Shown one piece after another: positions 41,063 to 50,079 of a stretch of DNA of 64,000 bases (positions within the stretch are counted from its first letter, which is position 1; every line of letters begins with the position of its first letter). Made by a program: the position numbers and the translations under genes. Under the pieces are notes generated by a model, which worked only from the letters and a program-made list of their open reading frames with translations, ran no database searches and was not told the DNA's origin. Location: NCBI GenBank assembly GCA_900544545.1, contig UQVY01000002.1, forward strand, positions 1 through 64,000, read 5' to 3'. The stretch comes from an uncultured Eubacteriales bacterium. GTDB lineage: Bacteria; Bacillota; Clostridia; Christensenellales; CAG-314.

Positions 41063-42910
41063 ATGAAAAAAACTCGTTACGATTACCGACAGCCCCTTCC
41101 GGATATATGGAGCGGCGACGTTGCCGCGCTGACGCGAGCGATAGGCTTCTTCGGTAAAAAACCTTCTCCGGACTCTCTTCGTCTGGAACTCGGCCGATAC
41201 GGAAACAATCCCGACGGCGTGATTTACGTCCTCGGGCGTTACGATATCTCCGCCGCGCTCGTTTCCGCGCCCTCTCAGAACCTTGCGGAATCCGCACCCT
41301 GCCTTCTTCTGACCGAAAAGGGACTTATATTCCTCGAAAGCGTAAAAAACGACCGGTTTTCCGTCGTTTTACGGGACGGAAAGACCTCTCTTTCCCGAGG
41401 AGAAATAGACTCGGTTTATCTCGGGAAAGCCCTCTCGTTAAAGCCTTCCGAGGGCTTTAATCTTGCGGGGAAGCCCGCCTTCGACACGCTCGCGACCTTC
41501 TCCGGAACGGCTAAAACGGAGAAGCTCAGAGTCTTCGTACAGAATTTCTGCTGCGCGGCGGCTATATTCTTTACGACCGCTCTGACCTGCGTGATAAAAG
41601 CCTACCTCACGGAGGGAGTTTTCGGAGGAGCAAACGTCCGCGGAGGCGCGGAAGGTTTGTTTTTCGGGATATTCGCCGCGCTCGCGGTAACGGCGGTCGT
41701 TATGTTCGAAACTCGGACGACCGTGTCCCGAAGGCTCTGCTCGGCAATAACCGGACTCGCTTCTCTACGCGCAGATAAAGCCGACCCCGCTATTTATTCC
41801 TACGAAAGCAAAAAGCTTACGCTCGAGCGCTTCGATAAATCCGCAAAAACCTGCTCGAATCTCTTTACGAGCCGGATTTACGCACTCTGGTGTCTTATAG
41901 CCGCCGCGGTTTTCTGCGCGCTCGCTTTTATTATCGACCCGCTGTGCGCCCTTCCGCTCGGAATAGCCGCGGCCCTGCTTCTCGCGTCCGCAGTTATCGC
42001 CGTTTTTCCGAGAAAAGCCTCTCTTGCGGTTTTAATCGTCTCGATTTCGTCCTACGCGGCGGTCGGAGGAGTCGTCGGAATCTCGGCGTTTTCTCTGAGC
42101 GGCGGACTTTCTTCGGGCAACGCGGCGGCTCTCGTCATTTATTCGCTGCTTTACGCGTTTTCATCGGTATTTGCGATAAAAACTCTCGTCGGCGACGATA
42201 AAATGCGTCTTGCGGCAACCGTTACCGACTCTTTCCTCAATACCGAAATCTACGCTTCGGACTGCGCCGCAAACGACGACTTTACCGTTAAATTCGAAAA
42301 CGCCTCGGTCGTTTCGGACGGAAGAATCCTCGCCGGAAATCTCGGATTTACCTTGAAACCGAATAAGCTTACCGTTCTTTCCGACGGAAACACCGGAGCC
42401 GTTTTAAAAGCCGCGGCGGGAGTTTGCTTCGACGTAACGGGAGTCCGCACGATAGGCGGCGTCCCTTATCCGTCGGCGGGAAACAAAATCATCGACAAAA
42501 CCGTATTCCTCGACGGACAGGGTATAAGACAAGGCTCGGTCCTCGACAATATCAGAGATTTCGATAAATCCGTGCCTTCTTCGGAGGTTTACCGCGCCGC
42601 AAGAAAACTCGGACTCACCGACGTGATTATGAAAAGCCTCGGAAGCTTCGACTTCCGTATAGCCGAAAACGGCGGAAACGTTTCTCCTTCCGTTACGACG
42701 GGAATAACGCTCTGCCGCCTCCTTATAAAAAAGCCTTCTCTCGTTTTCATCGCAAAGGAAGCTCTTCCGTCCGACTCGGGTATAGTTTCGGGTATGCTCA
42801 AAGCCCTCGTCGGAAACGGAATAACCGTGGTTACCGATAAATCCCTTCCCGACGCGGACGAAATCGTTCATCTTTCAAAACAGAAATCGGGAGGTAAAAG
42901 AAATGGCTGA
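41063..42910 (+). CDS. degenerate ABC exporter with C39-like N-domain (NHLM/LapB-type), worn ATPase
   Basis: The 615-residue protein has three recognisable parts. Residues 1-130 look like a C39-type peptidase domain, with LTRAIGFFGKKPSPDSLRLEL and APCLLLTEKGLIFLES, but the catalytic cysteine region reads WSGDVAALTRA and has no cysteine. Residues ~150-380 hold six membrane helices. Residues ~400-610 are an ABC ATPase in outline only: the P-loop position reads SDGNTGAVLKAA without the Lys-Ser/Thr, and the signature/Walker B region reads GGNVSPSVTTGITLCR and LVFIAKEALP, so neither motif survives. No ribosome binding site is visible; a TTG six bases upstream is an alternative start. The reading frame is intact over 1.85 kb, which argues for a kept function without ATP hydrolysis. 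Confidence 0.75.
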   Translation: MKKTRYDYRQPLPDIWSGDVAALTRAIGFFGKKPSPDSLRLELGRYGNNPDGVIYVLGRYDISAALVSAPSQNLAESAPCLLLTEKGLIFLESVKNDRFSVVLRDGKTSLSRGEIDSVYLGKALSLKPSEGFNLAGKPAFDTLATFSGTAKTEKLRVFVQNFCCAAAIFFTTALTCVIKAYLTEGVFGGANVRGGAEGLFFGIFAALAVTAVVMFETRTTVSRRLCSAITGLASLRADKADPAIYSYESKKLTLERFDKSAKTCSNLFTSRIYALWCLIAAAVFCALAFIIDPLCALPLGIAAALLLASAVIAVFPRKASLAVLIVSISSYAAVGGVVGISAFSLSGGLSSGNAAALVIYSLLYAFSSVFAIKTLVGDDKMRLAATVTDSFLNTEIYASDCAANDDFTVKFENASVVSDGRILAGNLGFTLKPNKLTVLSDGNTGAVLKAAAGVCFDVTGVRTIGGVPYPSAGNKIIDKTVFLDGQGIRQGSVLDNIRDFDKSVPSSEVYRAARKLGLTDVIMKSLGSFDFRIAENGGNVSPSVTTGITLCRLLIKKPSLVFIAKEALPSDSGIVSGMLKALVGNGITVVTDKSLPDADEIVHLSKQKSGGKRNG

Positions 42911-44291
42911 GAAAATCAGACTTTCCCGCACTTTTTTCCTTAACGCGGTCGAAATTGTCGCGGAACGCGCGAAAACGGAATTCTATATCGCGTGCTTTTC
43001 CTTCGCGTTGACCGCAATATGCGCGGCTTTGCTCCCCGAAGCCGTCCCGAAGGTTTTCGAAGCCGGACTTATCGGCGGCTCGGCGACTCTTTCGTCGCTT
43101 CTCCTTATGCTCGCGTTTATGCTCCCGCTTCCTCTTTTTGCGGCAGCTTTCGCGACGTCGGTCAGATCCCTCCTCGGGAAATGCTTCCCGACTCTTGCGG
43201 AAAGGCTGAAATCCGACCTTTACCGCACGGAACGGAGCGAAGACCTCCTTACTGCGGAAAAAGAAATCCCTCTTCTCGCAAAACACTTCGAACTCGCCGC
43301 GCTCACGGCTCTTTCGGTATTCACCGCCGCTGTCCTCGCGATAGAAGCCGCCTGTCTCGAAGGAATAGCCGCGGGTAGCCTCGTCATAGTCCTTCTGACC
43401 TTCGCGTTCGCTCTTCTCTACGCCTCGGATAAAGGTAAAAAAGCCGCGCTCGTCCCCGTTTACGTAACGGCTTGCTTCGCCGTATGGGGAATCTCGGTTT
43501 TCGTCGGGAATTTCGACGCAGGAAAGCTCTTCCTGAGCCTTACTCTGCTTTCCGAGCTTACCGCGGCGTCAGCCCTTTCTCTCGCGCTTTTCAGAAAGCT
43601 CCGCAAATCTTTCGTCAAAACGAGAGATATCCGGAAAGCCTCGGTTCTTTTCGTCGGAAGGGAAGAAGAAATTCCCTGCGTCGGAGATATCCGTCTTTAC
43701 GACGTCACGATAGGCGTTTCCGATATCGTCAAAGGTCTTAGCGCCTGTTTCCCCGAAGGAAAAACGACTGCCGTTCTCGGCTCGGCGGGAAGCGGAAAAT
43801 CTCATCTTTTCCGCCTTTTAAAAGGAGAAATCCTTTGCTCGAAGGGCTACGTTATGTACGGCGACAGCGATATCGCCGTAACCAATCCCGCCCTCACCGC
43901 AAGCTTTACCGCTTCGGCGTCTTTAAGGCTCGCGGACGGCTCCCTTCCGTCGAGAACGGCTCACGACCCACGCTCCGAAACCAAGGAGGACTTCCTTCTC
44001 CGCCTTAAAGAAAACGACCTTACCGGACTTTTCGGCAAATACGGCGAAAACGTAATCAAAATCAACGAACTTTCCTACGAAGATAAAGTCCGCCTCGCTC
44101 TCGCCGAAGCAAGACTCGGTAATCCGCGCGTGCTTCTCGTCAACGGACTTTTCGACGACCTCGACCCCGAAACCCTCGGAAGCCTTACCGATTCTCTCGG
44201 AAAATCGGGAATAACCTCCGTCGTCTTCACTTCGTCCGAAAACGTAGCTTCTCTCTGCGACGGAACGGTACGCCTTTCCCGCAATAATTAA
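42903..44291 (+). CDS. degenerate ABC permease/ATPase, NHLM second-subunit-like
   Basis: The 462-residue partner overlaps the previous gene by 8 bp, with GGGAGG upstream. It has six membrane helices (first near residue 27, AALLPEAVPKVFEAGLI following it, much like NHLM permease subunits) and a C-terminal nucleotide-binding domain. Walker A is intact, VLGSAGSGKSH near residue 290, but the signature reads ELSYEDKVRLALAEA instead of LSGGQ, and Walker B reads VLLVNGLFDDLD, with Asn-Gly at the Asp-Glu positions. Nucleotide binding is possible; hydrolysis is doubtful. No precursor peptide or modification enzyme is visible beside the three genes. Confidence 0.75.
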   Translation: MAEKIRLSRTFFLNAVEIVAERAKTEFYIACFSFALTAICAALLPEAVPKVFEAGLIGGSATLSSLLLMLAFMLPLPLFAAAFATSVRSLLGKCFPTLAERLKSDLYRTERSEDLLTAEKEIPLLAKHFELAALTALSVFTAAVLAIEAACLEGIAAGSLVIVLLTFAFALLYASDKGKKAALVPVYVTACFAVWGISVFVGNFDAGKLFLSLTLLSELTAASALSLALFRKLRKSFVKTRDIRKASVLFVGREEEIPCVGDIRLYDVTIGVSDIVKGLSACFPEGKTTAVLGSAGSGKSHLFRLLKGEILCSKGYVMYGDSDIAVTNPALTASFTASASLRLADGSLPSRTAHDPRSETKEDFLLRLKENDLTGLFGKYGENVIKINELSYEDKVRLALAEARLGNPRVLLVNGLFDDLDPETLGSLTDSLGKSGITSVVFTSSENVASLCDGTVRLSRNN

Positions 44292-44336
44292 AAAATACTT
44301 AATCATCGCGCATTAGGATATGCGCACGGAGGATAT

Positions 44337-46034
44337 ATGGATTTCAAGAAAAAAATATCTGAACTCGTTACCGTAGACGGCGTTTCTCCCGAAGAAATCG
44401 CCTCTTATATTCAGCCCGTTTCCGATCAGCTCCCGGGCGACTTTTCTCTGCCCTGCTTCAGATTCGCAAAACAGATGAGAAAAGCTCCCGCGGTTATCGC
44501 GTCGGAACTCGCTTCCTCCGTCAAACCGGATCCGCTCGTAGAAAAGGTCGAAGCCGTAAACGGTTACCTCAATTTCTTCCTTAACCGCGAAAAAGCCGCC
44601 GAAGAAATCCTGTCCGCCGCCGAAAAAGAAGGCTCGGAGTACGGGAATTCCGCCCTCGGCAACGGAAAAACAATCTGTATCGATTACAGCAGCATAAATA
44701 TCGCAAAACCCTTCCATATCGGCCACCTCGGAACGACCGCGATAGGAAGCGCGCTTTATAAAATCTATAAGCGCCTCGGTTATAACGTCGTCGGAATCAA
44801 TCACCTCGGAGATTACGGCACGCAATTCGGAAAGCTCATCGTAGCCTTCAAAAAATGGGGCAGCCGCGAAGCTATCGACAAGGGCGGAGTCAAGGCTCTT
44901 CAGGAGATTTACGTTCGTTTCCACCGCGAAGAAGAAAACGATCCTTCCCTTACCGACGAAGCTCGCGAATGGTTCGTCAAAGTCGAAAATAAAGACCCCG
45001 AGGCTATGGAGCTTTTCGAATACTTCAAGGAAATAACCCTGAAAGACGTCCGTAAGGTCTACGACAGACTCAACGTCCGTTTCGACAGCTGGGCGGGAGA
45101 AAGCTTTTACAGCGATAAAATGCAGCCCGTTCTCGACGACCTCAGGGCAAAACACCTCACGACTATCTCCGACGGAGCCGAAATCGTCGACCTCTCGGAC
45201 TACGGAATGCCGCCCTGTCTTCTCGTCAAAAGCAACGGCGGAACGCTTTACGCTACGCGCGATATGGCTACCGCCCATTACAGAAAGAAGACCTACGACT
45301 TCTATAAATGCCTCTACGTCGTGGCTTATCAGCAGAATCTCCATTTCCGTCAGTTTTTCAAGGTCCTCGAACTCGAAGGCTGCGAATGGGCGAAAGACCT
45401 CGTTCACGTCGCTTACGGAATGGTATCTCTCGAAGAAGGAAGTATGTCCACGAGAAAGGGCAACGCCGTCTGGCTCTCGGACGTCCTCGACAGCGCGGTA
45501 GCCAAGGCAAACAAAATCATCTCCGAGAAAAGCCCCGACCTTCCCGATAAAGAAGCCGTTGCGGAAGCCGTCGGCGTAGGAGCGGTCGTTTTCAGCGCGC
45601 TCTGCAACTCCCGAATCAAGGATATAACCTTCTCTCTCGACAGAGTTCTGAGCTTCGAAGGAGAAACGGCTCCCTATCTTCAGTATACCCACGCAAGATG
45701 CGCAAGTCTCGTCGAAAAGAACGGAAAACCCGAAGATATCGACGCGGCTCCCGATTATTCCTCCCTTACGGGCGAAGCCGCAAACGACCTCGTCAAGCTT
45801 ATAAACGATTACGGACGCATTCTTATCGACGCGGGCGATAAATACGAGCCTTCGATTCTTTCCAACTACCTCATCGACCTCGCAAAAGCCTTCAACCGGT
45901 TCTATCTCGAAAACAGAATCTCGGGAGAAGCTCCGGAAATAAAAAAAGCAAGACTTATCGCGGTTTCCGTCGTCAAAAACGTACTGAGCAGCGGACTTAA
46001 AACCCTCGGAATCACGCCCGTCGAAAAGATGTAA
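44337..46034 (+). CDS. argS: arginyl-tRNA synthetase
   Basis: The 565-residue class I synthetase charges tRNA-Arg. It has the N-terminal additional domain, the HIGH motif as KPFHIGHLGTTAIG near residue 126, the NHLGDYGTQFGKL segment typical of ArgS, MSTRKGNAVWL near 370 in the KMSKS region, and a C-terminal anticodon-binding domain ending in SSGLKTLGITPVEKM. GGAGGATAT precedes the ATG. The gap to the exporter-like unit is only 45 bp with no T-box leader, so it may share that transcript or use a promoter inside it. Confidence 0.97.
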   Translation: MDFKKKISELVTVDGVSPEEIASYIQPVSDQLPGDFSLPCFRFAKQMRKAPAVIASELASSVKPDPLVEKVEAVNGYLNFFLNREKAAEEILSAAEKEGSEYGNSALGNGKTICIDYSSINIAKPFHIGHLGTTAIGSALYKIYKRLGYNVVGINHLGDYGTQFGKLIVAFKKWGSREAIDKGGVKALQEIYVRFHREEENDPSLTDEAREWFVKVENKDPEAMELFEYFKEITLKDVRKVYDRLNVRFDSWAGESFYSDKMQPVLDDLRAKHLTTISDGAEIVDLSDYGMPPCLLVKSNGGTLYATRDMATAHYRKKTYDFYKCLYVVAYQQNLHFRQFFKVLELEGCEWAKDLVHVAYGMVSLEEGSMSTRKGNAVWLSDVLDSAVAKANKIISEKSPDLPDKEAVAEAVGVGAVVFSALCNSRIKDITFSLDRVLSFEGETAPYLQYTHARCASLVEKNGKPEDIDAAPDYSSLTGEAANDLVKLINDYGRILIDAGDKYEPSILSNYLIDLAKAFNRFYLENRISGEAPEIKKARLIAVSVVKNVLSSGLKTLGITPVEKM

Positions 46035-46076
46035 CCGACGATACCGCTTACACGAAAAAACTGTAATCAAAACGCT

Positions 46077-46916
46077 ATGGACAAGAAAAAAACAAGAATT
46101 ATTCTGATATCGAGCATTATTCTGTGCGTTTTTTCGGTACTTATCGGAACGCTTATCGTCGTCGGTTCGACCGATAAAACCGATGTCGCTACGGAAATTA
46201 CCAAGGAATTTTATATTCTTTTGTTTTTCCTGCCCGTACCGATTGCCGGAATCGTTCTTTCGTTGTGGATTACCCGAAAAGACAAGGAACCCGTCGTCGC
46301 TATGACCGCGGAGGAAATCGAACTTATGCGGAAGGAAATCGGCTCGTCCGAAGAAACGGAAAAAAAGCCCGCCAACCGCATAAAATTCACTCTCGTCGGA
46401 GCGAATACGATAATTGCCGGAGCGACTTTCTTCATTCTGCTGATATTCGGCTGCCTGACGTTTTTCTGCGCCCCGATGTACTCGCACGACGCGGACTACG
46501 TCCTGAAAACGGGCGAAAAAATGGGCGTCGAATTCCCCGCGGACATACGCGTTTTAACGACTTCGGGCGAAAAATACGCCGACCTTACCGTTTCCAAAAA
46601 AAGCGGCGTGGAATTTACCGACGAATCGGCAAAGACTTTCGCGGACTACGTAAAAACCTCCGAAGTCTGGCATTCCGCCGGCGATAAGCCCGAAGGTCAG
46701 ATCGCGCTCGCGTTCTTCTCGACTTTCGTACACGGAAGCGACGGCAGCTCCTACTACTGCCTGTATAACGAAAGCAAAGGCTCGTTCGATTCGTGGCCGG
46801 ACTTCCTCTCCGAGGACAAACTGATTTATATCCGATTCGACTCGAACGTCGGCAATATGATGATATGGGAAATCACTACGAACAAATACGCCGAAGAATC
46901 TGCCGACGAAACCTGA
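46077..46916 (+). CDS. hypothetical membrane protein (279 aa)
   Basis: I do not recognise this family. The protein has hydrophobic segments at about residues 8-28, 44-64 and 108-132, with a charged cytoplasmic stretch between the second and third (EELMRKE-like, with EIGSSEETEKKP), and an outside C-terminal domain of ~140 residues rich in Asp and aromatic residues (GVEFPADIRVLTTSGEKY, SWPDFLSEDKLIYIRFDS). It lies 42 bp after argS with no strong ribosome binding site and is closed by two terminators. Codon use is like its neighbours. Confidence 0.7.
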   Translation: MDKKKTRIILISSIILCVFSVLIGTLIVVGSTDKTDVATEITKEFYILLFFLPVPIAGIVLSLWITRKDKEPVVAMTAEEIELMRKEIGSSEETEKKPANRIKFTLVGANTIIAGATFFILLIFGCLTFFCAPMYSHDADYVLKTGEKMGVEFPADIRVLTTSGEKYADLTVSKKSGVEFTDESAKTFADYVKTSEVWHSAGDKPEGQIALAFFSTFVHGSDGSSYYCLYNESKGSFDSWPDFLSEDKLIYIRFDSNVGNMMIWEITTNKYAEESADET

Positions 46917-46924
46917 AAACGAAT

Positions 46925-46953
46925 AAAAACCGCGGCAAATCGGCGGTTTTTGC
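46925..46953 (+). terminator. first terminator after the 279-aa gene
   Basis: AAAAACCGC and GCGGTTTTT form a 9-bp stem around a 9-base loop, ending in a T-run. It can act in both directions. Confidence 0.88.
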
Positions 46954-46993
46954 GTAATTTCAAGTGAATTCGTCGCTAAAAACAGTCAAAAAC

Positions 46994-47028
46994 AACCCGC
47001 AGCATAATGTTTGCCGCGGGTTTTGTAT
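46994..47028 (+). terminator. second, tandem terminator
   Basis: AACCCGC and GCGGGTT form the stem, extended by two pairs past a mismatch, with TTGTATT behind. It follows the first terminator by 40 bp. Confidence 0.65.
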
Positions 47029-47106
47029 TAAAAACTATCGATTTCCGACCAAACACGAAGCGAATTTCGTCCGGAAAAAAGACTCGGATTTTAAAGAGTA
47101 GTCAAG

Positions 47107-47224
47107 TTCGTTCAACGAATCTCAACGCTCGTTAAACGAAATCGTAAGTTAATTAAACTAGGTCGCAAGTTGGTTAAACGAAGTCGCAAATTCGTCGAAT
47201 CGATATCGGAATCGGTTAAGCGGA
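47107..47224. repeat. 21-bp periodic repeat array, core TTCGTTnAACGAA (locus 2, six units)
   Basis: Units begin at 47107, 47128, 47149, 47170, 47191 and 47212: six copies at an exact 21-bp period, with cores such as TTCGTTCAACGAA, CTCGTTAAACGAA and TTGGTTAAACGAA. The period holds although individual bases have diverged. Otherwise the 344-bp gap 46917-47260 holds only the two terminators. Confidence 0.85.
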
Positions 47225-47260
47225 CACCGATATCAGCCGAAAAACAGCAGAGCCGCCGAA

Positions 47261-47854
47261 TTATATGCGGTTTTCGTCGTTTTTACACGAGAAAAGCCGT
47301 TTATCTCTTGCGCTTACGATGATTTTATAAACTTCCGCAACGTTTTTTACGTCGTAAAGCTCGAATTTGCCGTTCGAATTGGCATAATACGTTCTTCCGT
47401 AACTCGCGGTTTCGCCGTAATCCACGCCCGCGTAGTAATTCCCTCTTCTCGTCATATAAATCCAGCCCCTGTCGTCCTTTCCGTAAATCACGTCTACGGT
47501 TGCGACCGTTTCGTATTCTACGGAGTTCACGCCCATTTTCGTAAAAGCAATAACTCTTCTGTCCGTAACCACGTACACGCAGTTTTTACTCCTGCTTCTC
47601 TGCGAAAAAATCGGACCGAAAGCTACCGCAAGCCCTACCAGCATAAACGGAATCGCGAAAAGCGGCATAAAAGCCCCTCCCGACCGAGCCGCCATCGTCA
47701 TCCAGACAACTGCGAATCCGAAGAAAAACAAGCCGAAAATCATCGGGAATACCATTCCCGCTCTCCCGACGATATGGACTTTTCCGCCCGATTCCCCTTC
47801 CCAGAGAATCTGCTCGCCGTCCATAAGATAGGATTTTATTCTGTAATTATCCAT
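47261..47854 (-). CDS. bacterial PH-domain-like membrane protein (197 aa)
   Basis: The protein starts with YLMDGEQILWEGESGGKV, goes through two membrane helices (residues ~33-52 and 60-80), and continues with CVYVVTDRRVIAFTK and VATVDVIYGKDDRGWIYM, the strand pattern of bacterial PH domains in YdbS/YdbT-type proteins. A role in membrane or cell-envelope stress is suspected for the family but not shown. It is a single gene between the 21-bp array and the GGGtGRT gene. I see no good ribosome binding site, although GTGAGTAAAA precedes the ATG. Confidence 0.75.
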   Translation of the reverse strand: MDNYRIKSYLMDGEQILWEGESGGKVHIVGRAGMVFPMIFGLFFFGFAVVWMTMAARSGGAFMPLFAIPFMLVGLAVAFGPIFSQRSRSKNCVYVVTDRRVIAFTKMGVNSVEYETVATVDVIYGKDDRGWIYMTRRGNYYAGVDYGETASYGRTYYANSNGKFELYDVKNVAEVYKIIVSARDKRLFSCKNDENRI

Positions 47855-48049
47855 TTTTACTCACAGCCTCCGCAATCTCGACTTTTTAATCAAAAACGCA
47901 GCGAAATCACCGACTTCCGCAGAAAATCCCCATCGGGGACTGTTCGGGGAATACGAGGAAATCCGCCGCGCATTTTGTGTTTTATCGGCAATTTCAGCCG
48001 AAAACAGCCGAAAAATCCGACTGAAACGAATGAATCCGACTTTAAATCG

Positions 48050-49051
48050 TTAAGCCTTGAGAGCTTCTTCCACCGAAACCGCAAGAGCTACGGTTGCGCC
48101 GACCATAGGGTTGTTGCCCATTCCGATGAGTCCCATCATTTCGACGTGAGCGGGGACGGAGGAGCTTCCGGCAAACTGAGCGTCGCCGTGCATTCTGCCC
48201 ATAGTATCGGTCATTCCGTAAGACGCCGGTCCCGCAGCCATATTGTCGGGATGAAGCGTTCTGCCCGTACCGCCGCCCGAAGCCACCGAAAAGTATTTCT
48301 TTCCGTTTTCGTTGGCCCATTTCTTGTAGGTACCCGCTACGGGATGCTGGAATCTCGTGGGATTGGTGCTGTTTCCGGTAATGGAAACGTCTACGTCTTC
48401 CTTTATCATAATAGCGACGCCTTCGTTAACGTCGTCCGCGCCGTAGCAGCGTACTTTCGCCTTTTCGCCGTTGGAGAAAGCCTTTTCTTCGCCTATGTGA
48501 AGCTCTCCCGTATAATAATCGTATTTGGTCGGAACGTAAGTGAAGCCGTTGATTCTGCTGATGATATAAGCGGCGTCCTTTCCGAGACCGTTAAGGATTA
48601 CTTTAAGCGGGACCTTCCTGACTTTATTCGCAGTCCTTGCGATTCCTATCGCGCCTTCGGCAGCGGCAAAGCTTTCGTGACCGGCAAGGAACGCGAAACA
48701 TCTCGTTTCGTCGCTGAGAAGCATTCCGCCGAGATTTCCGTGGCCGAGTCCGACCTTTCTCTGATCGGCAACGCTTCCGGGAATACAGAAAGTCTGAAGA
48801 CCTTCGCCGATAGCGACCGCCGCGTCCGCAGCCCTGACCGCGTTCTTTTTAAGAGCTATCGCGCAGCCGAGAGTATAAGCCCATACCGCGTTGTCGAAAG
48901 CGATGGGCTGAATGGACCGTACGATTTTCTCCGCGTCTATACCCTTTTCGAGGCAAAGCTCCCTCACCTCTTCGAGATTAGCCATACCGAGTTCGGCAAG
49001 CTTTTTATTTATCTTTTCTATACGTCTGTCGTAACCTTCGAATGTAATCAT
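48050..49051 (-). CDS. GGGtGRT-family protein
   Basis: The 333-residue protein contains the name-giving SVASGGGTGRTLHPDNMA near residue 250 and matches the GGGtGRT family of anaerobic Bacillota and other anaerobes, whose role is unknown. Other conserved-looking stretches are VADQRKVGLGHGNLGGMLL and FAFLAGHESFAAAEGAIG. It is the second gene of a unit with the NifU-like gene 11 bp upstream, and the fixed pairing of these two families suggests work on iron-sulfur clusters or another metal cofactor. AGGAGGCAGCCG precedes the ATG. The glycine-rich loop could bind a nucleotide, but that is inference. Confidence 0.9.
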   Translation of the reverse strand: MITFEGYDRRIEKINKKLAELGMANLEEVRELCLEKGIDAEKIVRSIQPIAFDNAVWAYTLGCAIALKKNAVRAADAAVAIGEGLQTFCIPGSVADQRKVGLGHGNLGGMLLSDETRCFAFLAGHESFAAAEGAIGIARTANKVRKVPLKVILNGLGKDAAYIISRINGFTYVPTKYDYYTGELHIGEEKAFSNGEKAKVRCYGADDVNEGVAIMIKEDVDVSITGNSTNPTRFQHPVAGTYKKWANENGKKYFSVASGGGTGRTLHPDNMAAGPASYGMTDTMGRMHGDAQFAGSSSVPAHVEMMGLIGMGNNPMVGATVALAVSVEEALKA

Positions 49052-49062
49052 CGGCTGCCTCC

Positions 49063-49755
49063 TTATTCCTGACGCGGATCAATGTATTTTGCCGCTTCGT
49101 CGTATCTTCCGTATCTGGTAGTCGCCTTTTTAAGAGCTTCTTCGGGCGTACTTCCTTTCTTGATGAAGTCCATCATCTTTCCGAGATGAACGTTTTCGTA
49201 ACCGATAACCTCTCCGTTTTCGTCGAGAGCAAGCTTCGTCGTATAACCTTCGGTGGTTTCGAGATACCTGACGCCCTTGAGATTGGTCGAATAAATCGTT
49301 CCTATCTGACTGCGGAGTCCCTTTCCGAGGTCCTCGAGTCCCGCGCCGACGGGAAGTCCGTCTTCCGAAAACGCCGACTGCGTTCTTCCGTAAACTATCT
49401 GAAGGAACAATTCCCTCATAGCTACGTTTATCGCGTCGCATACGAGGTCGGTATTAAGAGCTTCGAGAATGGTCTTTCCGACGAGAATTTCGCCCGCCAT
49501 AGCCGCGGAATGCGTCATTCCCGAGCAACCTATCGTTTCTACGAGAGCTTCCTCTATGATACCGTTCTTGACGTTGAGCGTAAGCTTGCAGGCGCCCTGC
49601 TGCGGCGCGCACCAGCCTATACCATGAGTAAGACCGGATATATCCTTGATTTCTTTGGACGCAACCCATCTTCCCTCTTCCGGAATAGGAGCGGGACCGT
49701 GATTACAGCCCTTTTTAACGCAAGCCATTTCCTGAACTTCGTGTGAATATTGCAT
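49063..49755 (-). CDS. NifU/IscU-like iron-sulfur scaffold protein paired with GGGtGRT
   Basis: The 230-residue protein has a NifU N-terminal-type core: VKNGIIEEALVETIGCSGMTH (in part: ALVETIGCSGMTHSAAMA) and AGEILVGKTILEAL, with cysteines at CVKKGC, GWCAPQQGAC, IGCSG and LVCDAI that could hold a cluster. It is longer than IscU and lacks the usual IscS neighbour. Two promoters upstream (49910-49938 and 49977-50005) serve the pair. GGAGGATAGATAA precedes the ATG. Confidence 0.85.
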   Translation of the reverse strand: MQYSHEVQEMACVKKGCNHGPAPIPEEGRWVASKEIKDISGLTHGIGWCAPQQGACKLTLNVKNGIIEEALVETIGCSGMTHSAAMAGEILVGKTILEALNTDLVCDAINVAMRELFLQIVYGRTQSAFSEDGLPVGAGLEDLGKGLRSQIGTIYSTNLKGVRYLETTEGYTTKLALDENGEVIGYENVHLGKMMDFIKKGSTPEEALKKATTRYGRYDEAAKYIDPRQE

Positions 49756-49909
49756 TTATCTATCCTCCGTACTTAATATAACCTTGTGAATCGCGGCCGC
49801 GCAATCTCCCGTCAGATAAAATATCCTCCGCCGCGCTTTCGCACTTTTAAACCGCACAGTCGTTTTCCTCATCTATCGATGCAAACCGCTGAATCGGCTT
49901 TATTGCTTT

Positions 49910-49938
49910 ATTATACCATTTTTCGTCCGATTTTACAA
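49910..49938 (-). promoter_or_regulatory. proximal promoter of the NifU-like/GGGtGRT unit
   Basis: On the minus strand TTGTAA (49933-49938), a 17-base spacer and TATAAT (49910-49915). The leader would be about 148 bases; I see no riboswitch in it. Confidence 0.75.
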
Positions 49939-49976
49939 TCGTATGAAAGCCGTTTTACGAAATTTTCCGCTCATAT

Positions 49977-50005
49977 ATTATACCACAAAAAAAATTAAAA
50001 ATCAA
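49977..50005 (-). promoter_or_regulatory. distal promoter of the NifU-like/GGGtGRT unit
   Basis: On the minus strand TTGATT (50000-50005), a 17-base spacer and TATAAT (49977-49982). Its -35 lies only three bases from the -35 of the divergent promoter at 50009-50037. Confidence 0.7.
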
Positions 50006-50008
50006 GAC

Positions 50009-50037
50009 TTGTTTTTTATCCCGATATGGGGTATAAT
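50009..50037 (+). promoter_or_regulatory. promoter of the LYHGS-motif gene
   Basis: TTGTTT (50009-50014), a 17-base spacer and TATAAT (50032-50037). The leader is about 36 bases. Confidence 0.78.
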
Positions 50038-50079
50038 TGGCGAGGCTTCATCACAAATACCCGAAAGGAGATTAAAACA

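Noticed and set aside
44313..46487. 724-codon open frame opposite argS
   Set aside because: Antisense shadow of argS and the next gene, without ribosome binding site or domains.
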